A stretch of 64,000 nucleotides of DNA from Deinococcus ficus (GTDB lineage Bacteria; Deinococcota; Deinococci; Deinococcales; Deinococcaceae). Location: contig NZ_CP021081.1 in assembly GCF_003444775.1 (NCBI RefSeq), positions 1,724,001-1,788,000 on the forward strand, given 5' to 3'. Made by a program: the position numbers and the translations under genes. Numbering within the stretch: position 1 is the first letter of the stretch; every line of letters begins with the position of its first letter. Positions 44,627 through 55,721 of this stretch are shown here, piece by piece. The notes beneath the pieces are model-generated. The model made no database searches, had not been told where the DNA came from, and saw nothing but the letters and a program-made list of their open reading frames with translations.

Positions 44627-45273
44627 GCGGTCACCGGCCGCGTTTCGGGTTCCCGGGCGGGCAGGACGACGTGGTGCACCCGGCAGCGGGCCTCGTAGCT
44701 TTCCTGCGCGCCCACCAGCACCACCGGGTCGTCGAAGCGGGCGGGTTCCCCGCCGATCAGCCGCTGCGAGCGGGTGGCGGGCGCGCCGCACTCGGTGCAG
44801 ATCGCGGTGAGTTTCTCCACGCTCTCGGCGCGGGCGAGCAGGTCGGGCATGCACCCGAACGGCTCGGCGCGGAAGTCCAGGTCCAGGCCGGCCAGGATCA
44901 CGCGCACGCCCGCGTCCGCGAGATGCAGGGCCAGCGGCACGATCTCCGGCCCGAAGAACTGCACTTCGTCGATGCCGACCACGTCCGGCAGTTCGGTCGG
45001 CGCCTCGCTGGCGGTCAGGAGAGGACCTTCCCCGGACAGGTGCGCGCGGATGCCGGCGACGTCCCGGACGGCCAGGGCGCCCACGGTCCGCCCGGCGTGG
45101 CTGGCGACGGCGGACTCGTGGTAGCGGTCGTCGATGGCGGGTTTGAACACCTGCACGCGCTGGCGGGCGATCACGGCGCGGGTGACGCGGCGGATCAGTT
45201 CCTCGCTTTTCCCGCTGAACATGGGGCCCACGATCACTTCCAGGTGGCCGCCGGAGTAGGGGGACTTGAGCAC
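44611..45273 (-). CDS. tdk: Thymidine kinase
   Basis: 220-aa type II thymidine kinase: P-loop GPMFSGKS (16-23), the Walker B-like [10 protein letters not shown], and a zinc site made of CTECG plus a C-terminal CRVHH. It salvages thymidine to dTMP, relevant to DNA-repair nucleotide supply. GTG start at 45273 follows CATACT by 7 nt. Overlaps the amidohydrolase end by 16 bp. Confidence 0.93.
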   Translation of the reverse strand: MLKSPYSGGHLEVIVGPMFSGKSEELIRRVTRAVIARQRVQVFKPAIDDRYHESAVASHAGRTVGALAVRDVAGIRAHLSGEGPLLTASEAPTELPDVVGIDEVQFFGPEIVPLALHLADAGVRVILAGLDLDFRAEPFGCMPDLLARAESVEKLTAICTECGAPATRSQRLIGGEPARFDDPVVLVGAQESYEARCRVHHVVLPAREPETRPVTAQAPA

Positions 45274-45322
45274 GTCCGGAAGTATGCCACCCCGCCCGGG
45301 GTGAGCGCCGGGACCAAAGAAG

Positions 45323-45349
45323 GCCGCCCCACCACGGGGGCGGGGCGGC
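45323..45349 (-). terminator. rpmE terminator
   Basis: GCCGCCCC (45323-45330) pairs with GGGGCGGC (45342-45349), extended inward by two G-C pairs past a mismatch. On the minus strand it is followed by CTTCTTT and lies just after the rpmE stop. Confidence 0.65.
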
Positions 45350-45364
45350 GGAGCCTGACGGCCC

Positions 45365-45583
<219 letters not shown>

Positions 45584-45684
45584 AGGTGCCTCCGCCGCCA
45601 CGTCTGCTCCCGGGGTCAGGCACCAGGAATGTGCGTAGCGGACAACCGAGGAAGTGTATCACACCCCGGCCCGCCGCAGGGGGC

Positions 45685-46698
45685 TCAGGCCGGTGTGGGC
45701 AGGCAGGCCAGCAGGCCGGGCAGGTGCTGCGTGGCCGCCCAGTCGCGCTGCCAGCCGAGCCAGCTGTGCCCGATACGCAGGTCCGGCAGCAGGTGGCCGG
45801 GGACGCTCAGGCCGCGCGCGCCGAGAATGGCGCCGGTCACGCAGGCGACCGTGTCGCTGTCGTCGCCGAGCAGCACGGCCGGCTGCACGCCGTCCAGCCA
45901 GGACCCGGCGCGGGCGTGGGCCAGGGCGGCTTCCAGGGTGTCCAGCACGAACCCGCTCTGCGACGCGACGTGCCCGTCCAGGCCGGACTGCACGCGGGCG
46001 CGCACCTCGGCGCGGGCCGCGCGGTCGCGTTCGCGGAAGGCGGCGTTTGCCTCGATGCTGTCCACGCCCAGCAGGCCGGCGTCCAGCAGGGTCCGGCGCG
46101 CATCCAGCCGGTCCATCCGACTCATGGCCTGCCGGGCCGCGGCGTCCAGGCCCTCACCGCCCGCCAGCGCCTCCAGCAGGGCCGTGAGCACCACCGAGGC
46201 GTACACGCAGCGCGGATCGGCGTGGGTGAAGGCGGTCACGACCGCCGACTCACGGTCCAGCGCGTCCGCGCGGAACCCCGCCAGCCACACCGCCGCCACG
46301 CGCATCAGGCCGCCGTTCCCGGCGCTCTGAAACCCGCTGTCGGTCCAGGCCTGCACGCCGCCGTCCGGGGAGGAGTGCCGCAGGGCGGCGCGCGTCAGGC
46401 CGCCCACGTCGGGCGGGCCGGTCGCCAGCCAGTCCTGCAGGGCCGCCCACACGCCCGGTCTTCCCTCTCCCCGGGCATAGCCGATCAGGGTGGCCACGGT
46501 CATCTGGGTGTCGTCGGTCGCCTCGCCGGGCGCGAAGCCGAACACGCTGCCCGGCTGGTAGGTCGTGACGCTCTGGCCGTACCGGGCTTGGATCACCTCG
46601 GGCGTCTTGAATTCGGTGGCGGCGCCCAGGGCGTCGGCGGCCGCCAGGGACAGCAGCACGCTCAGGGGGGTGGGCGGGGAGGCTTCGGGCGTCGGCAC
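45685..46698 (-). CDS. ADP-ribosylglycohydrolase family protein
   Basis: 337-aa all-helical hydrolase of the ARH/DraG family, which removes ADP-ribose from proteins or small molecules. Magnesium ligands: GEATDDTQMT (Thr61, Asp62, Asp63) and GDDSDTVACVTGAILGA (about 276-292). GTG start 7 nt after TACCCT (leaderless). No ADP-ribosyltransferase (DraT) is nearby, so its target is unknown. 24 bp upstream of the rpmE promoter on the same strand. Confidence 0.88.
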   Translation of the reverse strand: MPTPEASPPTPLSVLLSLAAADALGAATEFKTPEVIQARYGQSVTTYQPGSVFGFAPGEATDDTQMTVATLIGYARGEGRPGVWAALQDWLATGPPDVGGLTRAALRHSSPDGGVQAWTDSGFQSAGNGGLMRVAAVWLAGFRADALDRESAVVTAFTHADPRCVYASVVLTALLEALAGGEGLDAAARQAMSRMDRLDARRTLLDAGLLGVDSIEANAAFRERDRAARAEVRARVQSGLDGHVASQSGFVLDTLEAALAHARAGSWLDGVQPAVLLGDDSDTVACVTGAILGARGLSVPGHLLPDLRIGHSWLGWQRDWAATQHLPGLLACLPTPA

Positions 46699-46762
46699 GT
46701 TCCCGAGGGTAGCGCGGGGGCGTTCTCAGCGCCTGGGCGGGCCGGGGCATTACACTGGGGGC

Positions 46763-47317
46763 ATGGTGCGTGGTGACCTGACCATCTTTCCGCTGCTGTC
46801 CGTCATGCAGATGCTGCTTGCCAGCGGCAAGGCCGGGAAACTCAGCGTGACGCACCCCCGCGGCGGCGACTTCTGGGTGGACGCCGGCGACATCGTGCAC
46901 GCCCAGTACGGGCCCATGAAGGGCGAACCGGCCCTGCAGGTCCTGGCGAGCCTGGACGGCGGGATCTTCACGTTCGAGCCGAACGTCGCCGCGCCGGACC
47001 GCACCCTGAGCCTGCGGCGCGAGGTGGCGCTGACGCACATGCTGTTCGACCAGGACGGCTGGGCGGAGGTGCTGAAGGTCTTCCCGGAGTGGACCTCCAC
47101 CCTGCGCTTCAGCGCCCGCTGGTCCGAGGCGCAGCCGGTCACGCAGCAGCAATACCGCGCGCTGCGCATGGTGACGCCCGGCGTGAGCATCCGCGGCATG
47201 CTCGAACGCCTCGCCTTCCGGCCCGCCGGGGACCCCTCGACCCTCAAACCCCGCGAGCTGCTGGACACCCTGCGGCCCTTCGTGCAGGCCGGGCTGGTCG
47301 AGGTCGTCCCGGCATGA
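46763..47317 (+). CDS. DUF4388-domain protein
   Basis: 184-aa soluble protein starting with a DUF4388 domain (about 1-100; MVRGDLTIFPLLSVMQMLLASGKAGKLSV, then WVDAGDIVHAQYGPMKGEPAL and GIFTFEPN). The remainder is helical. DUF4388 is found in regulatory and gliding-type proteins, often beside response regulators, and may relate to signal output. ATG at 46763 follows TACACT by 6 nt. Confidence 0.75.
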   Translation: MVRGDLTIFPLLSVMQMLLASGKAGKLSVTHPRGGDFWVDAGDIVHAQYGPMKGEPALQVLASLDGGIFTFEPNVAAPDRTLSLRREVALTHMLFDQDGWAEVLKVFPEWTSTLRFSARWSEAQPVTQQQYRALRMVTPGVSIRGMLERLAFRPAGDPSTLKPRELLDTLRPFVQAGLVEVVPA

Positions 47318-47348
47318 CCCGCGCGGCCCCGAAACGCCGGGGCGCCCC

Positions 47349-47382
47349 GGCTGGCATGATGGGCGTTCAGGCTGGCATGATG
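47349..47382. repeat. Two direct 13-bp repeats with 21-bp period
   Basis: GGCTGGCATGATG occurs at 47349-47361 and 47370-47382, in the gap between the DUF4388 gene and the next ORF. May be a paired protein-binding site or duplication. Confidence 0.4.
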
Positions 47383-47404
47383 AACGGCCAGGAAGGAGGG
47401 TCGC

Positions 47405-48169
47405 ATGAGCGCCATCACCCGCAGCACACCCACCCCGCGTGACACCCGCGACCCCGACGGCAGCGCCGCCCACACCCCCGCGTTCGGCCGCGAGAGCCTG
47501 AGCGCGCCCCTGCCCCGCCCGGACGCCCGGGTCGCGCCGCACGCCTCCTGGAAATTCCAGGACCGCTACGAACTGTGGGTGGACTGGCTGCAGCGCGACA
47601 GCGCCGGACGCTGGCTGCCATACGAGAACGTGCAGCAGCGCACCTTCCGCACCCGGGAAGACACCCTGCTGCACGCCGAGCGGCTCATCCAGCGCGGGGA
47701 ATTCCCCATGCAGGGCGGCCGGGCCGCGCCGGTCACGCTGATCCGCAACCGCCGCGAGGCGCTGCTCAGCACCTTCCGGGAAGCCGAGGGGGACGGCGTG
47801 ACCCTGATCCGCGAGGCGCTCTTCCCGGTCGGGGAGTACGCCCTGAGCCTGAAAGTCACCTGCGAACGCCTCGCCGACGAGATCCGCACGGCGTTCGGGC
47901 ACGGCGGCAACCCGCTGCGCAGCCTGGCCGGGCAGCCCGTGAAACTCACCGTGCTGATCGAGCACCCCTACGACGTGCTGGGCCGCGCGCGGGGCCTGCT
48001 GGACTTCCACGACGGCACCCTGCGGCTGGACGGCGAGACCTTCAGCTTCCCGAACGGCGCGCCCGTGACCGGCGTGCCGTACCGCAACGCGACGGTGGCC
48101 GTGTCGCGCGGATTCATGAAACGCCCGAAACTGTACCGGTTCGAGATCGAGGAACCGGCCGGCGAGTAA
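47405..48169 (+). CDS. Hypothetical protein, unknown
   Basis: 254-aa soluble protein with no recognised domain. The first 40 residues are Pro/Arg/Thr-rich and probably disordered; the rest is mixed alpha/beta, with aromatic-rich strands (YELWVDWLQRDSAGRWLPYENV; TLRLDGETFSFPNGAP). No signal peptide, membrane span or catalytic motif. A weak GGAGG precedes the ATG at 47405. It ends 10 bp from the convergent unknown gene. Confidence 0.6.
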   Translation: MSAITRSTPTPRDTRDPDGSAAHTPAFGRESLSAPLPRPDARVAPHASWKFQDRYELWVDWLQRDSAGRWLPYENVQQRTFRTREDTLLHAERLIQRGEFPMQGGRAAPVTLIRNRREALLSTFREAEGDGVTLIREALFPVGEYALSLKVTCERLADEIRTAFGHGGNPLRSLAGQPVKLTVLIEHPYDVLGRARGLLDFHDGTLRLDGETFSFPNGAPVTGVPYRNATVAVSRGFMKRPKLYRFEIEEPAGE

Positions 48170-48179
48170 GCGCCGGGCG

Positions 48180-48725
48180 TTACCGCCGGACCTCGCGCAG
48201 CAGGCTCAGGGGCAGGCTGCCCCGGTACAGCACTTGCGGCACGTCCGCCCACAGGAGGAGCGGCGCGCCCGGCGGCAGGGCCCGCAGGCGCGCCAGGGTG
48301 GCCGCGGGCGGCACGCACGCCCCGGCCAGGACATCCCGCGTGAACGGCTGAAGGTCGTCCGGGGAGTGCGGCTGGAACACCCCGCCGGGCCACGGGCGAG
48401 GCAGCAGCACCCGGGCGTGCTCGGGGTCCAGGGCGGCCGCCGGCAGGGTCCAGAACCGGACGGGTGCCGCCGCATGCCCGGCCGCCCGCAGGACGTCCAG
48501 CAGCGGGCCCGGGTCCACGGGACTGAGGAACAGCACGTCGCCCCAGCCGCACGCCAGGTCAGGCAGCACCGAGTCGCGCAGGGCCTCGCGGCCCTCGTAC
48601 TTGCGCACCTCGCGCGCGTACACGTCCGGCCACGTCTCCCGCAGGGCGTTCAGGGGCAGCAGCCGGTCGCCGCGCACGTCGCGCCCGGCCCGGTGATACA
48701 GGGTGAATCCTTCAAGGTCAGGCAT
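48180..48725 (-). CDS. Hypothetical protein, unknown
   Basis: 181-aa soluble protein, no family recognised. Start chosen at ATG 48725, 6 nt after CACACT; an earlier in-frame Met lacks such an element. It has a tract of hydrophobic/charged alternation (TLYHRAGRDVRGDRLLPLNALRETW) and a late run PPGAPLLLWADVPQVLYRG. Convergent with the preceding gene; divergent from the Ada-AlkA fusion. Confidence 0.6.
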   Translation of the reverse strand: MPDLEGFTLYHRAGRDVRGDRLLPLNALRETWPDVYAREVRKYEGREALRDSVLPDLACGWGDVLFLSPVDPGPLLDVLRAAGHAAAPVRFWTLPAAALDPEHARVLLPRPWPGGVFQPHSPDDLQPFTRDVLAGACVPPAATLARLRALPPGAPLLLWADVPQVLYRGSLPLSLLREVRR

Positions 48726-48886
48726 CCGCGCAGTGTGCGGCCTGGAGGGCAGAAAACACACCCGCCCGATGGGCGATGGCGCTTCGCGCCGCCGTCCGGT
48801 ACAGTCCCGGTACCACGGGGTCGGGCCGGAAATTCCCGTGCCGGAATCCGGTGGCGGCCCGCGCGCCCGGCCCGCACAATGCCCGC

Positions 48887-50323
48887 ATGAGTCTTTCCCG
48901 CCAGATCATGCTCCGGGAGATGCTGGCCGCGAACGCCGCCTTCGACGGGCGGTTCATCACGGGCGTGGTCAGCACCGGCATCTACTGCCTGCCGTCCTGC
49001 CGGGCGAAAAAACCGAAGCCGGAGAACGTGGTGTTTCACGCCACGCCCGCCTCCGCCCGGTCGGCGGGGCTGCGGCCATGCCTGCGCTGCCACCCGGACC
49101 ACTACTACGCCGGCATTCACGCGGACGAGACGCGGGTGGCGGCCCTGGCCGACCTGCCGCCCGGGGACCTGCCGGACGTGCCGGCCCTGGCCCGCGCCGC
49201 CGGCCTGAGCGTGCGGGCGCTGCACGCGCTGCTGCGCGAGCACCTGGGGCTCACCCCGGCGGACTTCCTGGCCCGCGGCCGGATCGCGCAGGCGCGGCAC
49301 CTGCTGCTGCACACGGACCGGCCGGTCACGGAGATCGCCTTCGAGGTGGGTTTCGCCAGCCTGTCGGCGTTCGGGGAGCAGTTCCGGAAGCAGGCGGGCC
49401 TGAGCGCGCAGGCGTACCGGGACCTGCGCGGCGCGCGGGCCTTCACGCTGCGGCTGCCCGCCGGGTACCCGCTGGCCGCGATGCTCCGCGACCTGGGCCG
49501 CGACCGCTGCCAGAGCACCGCCCGGGTGGAGGGCCACACGCTGCACACGGCGCTGCGGCTGCCGGGCGGCGTGCAGGTGGTGCACGTGGCCCTGCGCGCC
49601 GGGCAGGCCGAGGTCACCACTGCTGCGCCCCTGAGCCCGGCGGACGCGGCGGCCCTGCACGGCATGCTGCGGCGGATGCTGGGCCTGACCAGCGACCCGG
49701 CGCGGTTCGAGCGGCTGGCGCGGCAGGACGCGGCGTTCGGGCCGCTGGTGGCGGGCACGCCCGGGTACCGGGTGCCGCTCACGCCCACCCCGTTCGACGC
49801 GCTGGTGTGGGCGGTGGCCGGGCAGCAGGTCACGTTCGCGTTCGCCTGCACCCTGCGCCGCCGGCTGTGTGGCCGCCTGGGCGAGCCGGCCGGCGCGGGG
49901 CTTTACGCCCCGCCCAGCGCGGAGGGCATTGCCGCACTGTCCGTCCCCGATCTCACCGCGCTGGGCTTCACCCGGGCCCGCGCGGAGTTGCTCTCCCGCG
50001 TCGCGGGGCTGTGCGCCAGCGGCGCCCTGGACCTGGACGCCCTGGCCGGCGGGTCCGTGCGCGCCGCCGAACGCCAGCTGACCGCCGTGCCCGGCATCGG
50101 CCCCTGGACGGCACGGTACGTGCTGCTGCGCGGCCTGGGCGCCGCGGACGTGGTCCCGGTCGGGGACAGCGCCCTGGCCGCGGGCCTGCAACAGCTGCAC
50201 GGCCTGCCCGGCCGGCCGGACGCCCGGCAGGTCACCGCCCTGCTCGCCCCCCTTGCCCCGTACCGCAGCCTCGCCACGCTGCACGTGTGGCGGCACCACG
50301 CCGCCCCGAAGGAGACCGCATGA
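48887..50323 (+). CDS. Ada-type regulator fused to AlkA DNA glycosylase
   Basis: 478-aa protein with three parts: an N-terminal Ada zinc domain (Cys-rich, GIYCLPSCRAKKP to RPCLRCHPD) that repairs methyl phosphotriesters, an AraC-type HTH (about 110-195), and a C-terminal AlkA-type 3-methyladenine DNA glycosylase with HhH motif VPGIGPWTARYV and catalytic Asp near 430. The O6-methylguanine methyltransferase (PCHR) domain of Ada is missing. ATG at 48887 is 6 nt after CACAAT. It probably senses methylation and removes alkylated bases itself. Confidence 0.88.
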   Translation: MSLSRQIMLREMLAANAAFDGRFITGVVSTGIYCLPSCRAKKPKPENVVFHATPASARSAGLRPCLRCHPDHYYAGIHADETRVAALADLPPGDLPDVPALARAAGLSVRALHALLREHLGLTPADFLARGRIAQARHLLLHTDRPVTEIAFEVGFASLSAFGEQFRKQAGLSAQAYRDLRGARAFTLRLPAGYPLAAMLRDLGRDRCQSTARVEGHTLHTALRLPGGVQVVHVALRAGQAEVTTAAPLSPADAAALHGMLRRMLGLTSDPARFERLARQDAAFGPLVAGTPGYRVPLTPTPFDALVWAVAGQQVTFAFACTLRRRLCGRLGEPAGAGLYAPPSAEGIAALSVPDLTALGFTRARAELLSRVAGLCASGALDLDALAGGSVRAAERQLTAVPGIGPWTARYVLLRGLGAADVVPVGDSALAAGLQQLHGLPGRPDARQVTALLAPLAPYRSLATLHVWRHHAAPKETA

Positions 50324-51135
50324 CCCCCAGCGAACCTCACCCGGCCTTCCACGCCCTGCACGCCCGGGGTTTTGCCCTCCCGAACGCCTGGGACGCCGCG
50401 AGCGCCCGGATCTTCCAGGCGGCAGGTTTCCCGGCCGTCGGCACGACCAGCGCCGGAATCGCGTACGCACGCGGCCTGCCGGACGGCCAGCGGCTCTCCC
50501 GCGCCGAGATGCTGGCCGAGATCGCGGTGATCCGCCGCGCGCTGAGCGTACCGCTGAACGCCGACATCGAGGCCGGGTACGGCGACGCGCCGGACGACGT
50601 GGCCCGCACAGTGCGGGAGGTCGCGGCCCTGGACGTGGCCGGCGTGAACCTGGAGGACGCCACCGGCCGCCCGGACGCGCCCCTGTACGCCCTGGACGAG
50701 CAGGTGCGCCGCGTGGAGGCGGCCCGCGGCGCGTCCGGCGTGTTCCTGAATGTCCGCACCGACACGTACCTGTGCGGGGTGGGCCGGAACGCGCAGGAGC
50801 GCCTGGAGGAGACGATCCGCCGCGGCCGGGCGTACCTGCAGGCCGGAGCGGACGGCATGTTCGTGCCGGGCGTGACCGACCCGGCGGTGATCCGCGTGCT
50901 GGCGGCCGAACTGCCCGGGCCGCTGAACGTGATGGCCGCGCCCGGCGCGCCGGCCGTGCCGGATCTGCTGGCGGCCGGGGCGCGGCGCGTGAGCCTGGGT
51001 CAGGGGGCGATGCTGGGCGCGCTGGGGCACGTGGCGCGCATCGCGGCCGAACTGCGCGGCCCGGGCACGTACGGGGCGATGAGCGAGTCCTTCTACGGCT
51101 TCGCTCAGGCCGAGGCGCTGTTCGCCTCCCCCTGA
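50320..51135 (+). CDS. PEP mutase / isocitrate lyase-family protein
   Basis: 271-aa TIM-barrel enzyme related to phosphonopyruvate/oxaloacetate hydrolases and methylisocitrate lyase. Landmarks: PNAWDAASARIFQAAGFPAVGTTSAG (N-terminal), NADIEAGYGD (metal-binding), GVNLEDATG and RTDTY. It cleaves or rearranges a C-C or C-P bond; substrate unknown. ATG overlaps the stop of the Ada-AlkA gene (ATGA), so the two genes form one operon, an unusual combination. Confidence 0.85.
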   Translation: MTPSEPHPAFHALHARGFALPNAWDAASARIFQAAGFPAVGTTSAGIAYARGLPDGQRLSRAEMLAEIAVIRRALSVPLNADIEAGYGDAPDDVARTVREVAALDVAGVNLEDATGRPDAPLYALDEQVRRVEAARGASGVFLNVRTDTYLCGVGRNAQERLEETIRRGRAYLQAGADGMFVPGVTDPAVIRVLAAELPGPLNVMAAPGAPAVPDLLAAGARRVSLGQGAMLGALGHVARIAAELRGPGTYGAMSESFYGFAQAEALFASP

Positions 51136-51153
51136 GCCCCGCCTTCTGGCGGA

Positions 51154-51183
51154 TTGAAAGCGGGGCGGGGCGGCGCGTACACT
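51154..51183 (+). promoter_or_regulatory. Promoter of the T-box operon
   Basis: TTGAAA (51154-51159), 18-bp spacer, TACACT (51178-51183). Transcription would start near 51190, at the first base of the T-box leader. Confidence 0.65.
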
Positions 51184-51189
51184 GCGTGG

Positions 51190-51449
51190 GCGTTGACCGG
51201 GAAGAGTACCCGGGAACTGGCCCCGACAGGGAGCCCGGGCCGTGACTGAGAGCCCAGGCCGGAGTGCCGCCCGGAGAACGTCACCCGCGAGCACGGTGGA
51301 AGAACGGCCCACGCGGCCCAGTAGACCCGCCCGGGAGCGCCCGTCACAGCGCACCCAGAGCGCCCCGGCATGCAGCCAGGGAACCGCGGTGGTACCACGG
51401 GACTGCACGTTCACGTCTCGTCCGCACACGGAGCAATCCGGGCGGACGA
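51190..51449 (+). ncRNA. T-box riboswitch (valine) with terminator
   Basis: A leader of about 260 nt ends in the T-box motif CGGTGGTACCACGG (51387-51400), whose TGGT bulge pairs with a tRNA 3' ACCA. Just beyond is an intrinsic terminator: arms 51414-51424 and 51433-51443 (11 bp perfect) plus TTTTTT (51444-51449). The 5' part shows AGTA (S-turn side) and GAACGTCA, where GTC at 51280-51282 is a plausible valine specifier; a distal AGGGA lies near 51233. Uncharged tRNA-Val should stabilise the antiterminator and allow readthrough into Nudix–valS. Confidence 0.85.
51414..51449 (+). terminator. T-box attenuator terminator
   Basis: 11-bp perfect stem CGTCTCGTCCG with its complement, then six T residues. 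Part of the T-box switch, in competition with the antiterminator formed by the T-box motif. Confidence 0.88.
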
Positions 51450-51482
51450 GACGTTTTTTCGTGCGGCCCGGCAGGAGGTGAC

Positions 51483-51997
51483 ATGACCCAGTTCAGCGAA
51501 CTTCAGGCCGCCCGCGCGCACGCCCGGGCCCACCGGCTGCGCGAGCGGGCGGTCTGCCAGATCACGCGCCCCGCCGGGCACGGCGCGGCCCTGCTCGTTT
51601 TCGACCACGTGCCCACCCAGGACGCCGGCGTGCAGGTCGTGGCCGGCGGGGTAGAGCCCGGAGAGACTCCCGCGCAGGCCGCACTCCGTGAGGCCGCCGA
51701 GGAAACCGGGCAGGCCGGCTTCACCCTGCGGGGTTACCTGGGCAGTGCCGAGTGGATCAGTGAGGCGCATGCCAAACGCGAGATGCGGCACTTCCATCAC
51801 CTGCTGGCCCCGCCGGACCTGCCGGACACCTGGGAGCATGCCGCCGATGGTCACGTGTTCCGCTTCCACTGGGAGCCGCTGCCGGCCCCCCGCCTCGACT
51901 GGGACCTGGACCTGTTCCTGCCCTCCCCTGCCCTGACCGACCCTGGCCTGACCCCGCCGCCGATCCCCGGCGTTCCGCACGACAAGGAGACCCGCGC

Positions 51998-52001
<4 letters not shown>
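51483..52001 (+). CDS. Nudix hydrolase
   Basis: 172-aa Nudix enzyme. The Nudix box GX5EX7REUXEEXGU is complete: GGVEPGETPAQAALREAAEETG near residues 57-78. It hydrolyses a nucleoside diphosphate-linked compound; substrate unknown. Placed between the T-box terminator and valS; GGAGGTG precedes the ATG at 51483, and its stop overlaps the valS start (ATGA). Control by valine tRNA charging is therefore shared with valS, an unusual arrangement. Confidence 0.88.
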
Positions 52002-54751
<2,750 letters not shown>

Positions 54752-54765
54752 GCAACCCCGTTCCT

Positions 54766-54799
54766 GGCGTCCCCGCGATCCCCATGATCCGGGGACGCC
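54766..54799 (+). terminator. valS terminator
   Basis: GGCGTCCCCG (54766-54775) and CGGGGACGCC (54790-54799), then TTCTCTCCCTC. 15 bp after the valS stop. Confidence 0.8.
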
Positions 54800-54857
54800 T
54801 TCTCTCCCTCTGGGCTGGAGTTCGTGGCGCTCCAGCCTGCCCGATACACTGGAACAT

Positions 54858-54959
54858 GTGAGCAGGAAGCCGGGAAGCAACGTGCGGCGCCTGCCGCGCC
54901 TGCAGTTATGGAAAGCCATCAGGCTGCCTCGAGCCCGTGAAAGAAGCTGCCACACATGA
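54858..54959 (+). CDS. Leaderless basic 33-codon ORF overlapping the next gene
   Basis: GTG at 54858 lies exactly 7 nt after TACACT (54845-54850). The product is very basic (8 Arg, 2 Lys of 33) with Trp18 and a C-terminal CHT. Its TGA (54957-54959) overlaps the ATG of the following gene (ATGA), which has no Shine-Dalgarno, so that gene may depend on translation of this ORF. It may be a leader peptide or a small protein. The ATG two bases upstream is followed at once by TGA. Confidence 0.5.
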   Translation: MSRKPGSNVRRLPRLQLWKAIRLPRARERSCHT

Positions 54960-55687
54960 AAACAGTCCTGAAATTCTACGGATGGGACGCCGTGAACCCC
55001 AGCCGGGAACGCGCCCGGCGCGTCGAGCAGCTCCTGACAGTTCTGGATAACGCGGGACTAGCACCAGATATCTTCCGCTTCGGCGATGGTCCAGAGGCAG
55101 ATCCCTGTTCCCGGGAGGCGTTCCTGGTGCGGTTGGCGGAGGGCCGCCGCAGTGACCTGCCCACGCTGGGACGCCAAGCGAATCCCGCCTACGACGTGGG
55201 CATGGGAATCACTGGGGTTTCGGAGCAGGTGACGCGGCTGGTGTTCGCGGACGTGACGGCCGGGCGTCGGCCCGAGCTGTTCACTCTGGGCTCGGCTCTG
55301 GCCGGGGTCCTTCACCCGGCGTTCGGCGGGCTGGGTTACGGCGCGGAACCGGCGCCGCTGGACCGGATGCTGGCCATGACGGGCAGTGAGCTGCGCCGTC
55401 ACGGCCTGGACGGCCTGGCGGTCCGCAGCTGGTTCGGGCCGGACCTGATGGCGGTTCTCGACCCGGGCCCGCTGGAGGCGGAGGGGGCTGTCCTGACCCC
55501 CACCGCCTGGGGTGGCCTGGAAGTGGACCTCGTCCCGGACCCCTGGCTGGCGGCCCCGGGTGTCCTGGCGGACGCGAAGACACAGCTGGATGGCGCGCTG
55601 CGCGCCCAGGAGCTGCTCGGCGAGTACGGCCACCCCCTGCTGAAGAAGGCGGCGCCGGGCTGGGACCGGGTCACCAGCCGCCTCTGA
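54956..55687 (+). CDS. Hypothetical protein, possibly coupled to a leader ORF
   Basis: 243-aa soluble protein with no recognised domain. It starts MKTVLKFYGW, and has motifs AYDVGMGITGVSEQVTRLVF and a C-terminal GEYGHPLLKKAAPGWDR. A weak resemblance to immunity-protein families (Imm52-like) is only a hunch and no toxin gene is nearby. The 5' 130 nt have lower GC than the rest, perhaps acquired. It is translationally coupled to the 33-codon ORF by an ATGA overlap and lacks its own ribosome site. Confidence 0.55.
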   Translation: MKTVLKFYGWDAVNPSRERARRVEQLLTVLDNAGLAPDIFRFGDGPEADPCSREAFLVRLAEGRRSDLPTLGRQANPAYDVGMGITGVSEQVTRLVFADVTAGRRPELFTLGSALAGVLHPAFGGLGYGAEPAPLDRMLAMTGSELRRHGLDGLAVRSWFGPDLMAVLDPGPLEAEGAVLTPTAWGGLEVDLVPDPWLAAPGVLADAKTQLDGALRAQELLGEYGHPLLKKAAPGWDRVTSRL

Positions 55688-55721
55688 CAGAAACGCCGGA
55701 AGCAAGCCCTTTGCTTGTTGC

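Noticed and set aside
42842..44854. Long minus-strand frame across ppgK and the amidohydrolase
   Set aside because: Complement of two well-motifed genes; Gly/Arg/His-rich composition.
54856..54861. ATG immediately upstream of the 33-codon ORF
   Set aside because: It is followed directly by TGA, so it cannot encode anything; the GTG two bases downstream is the only useful start.
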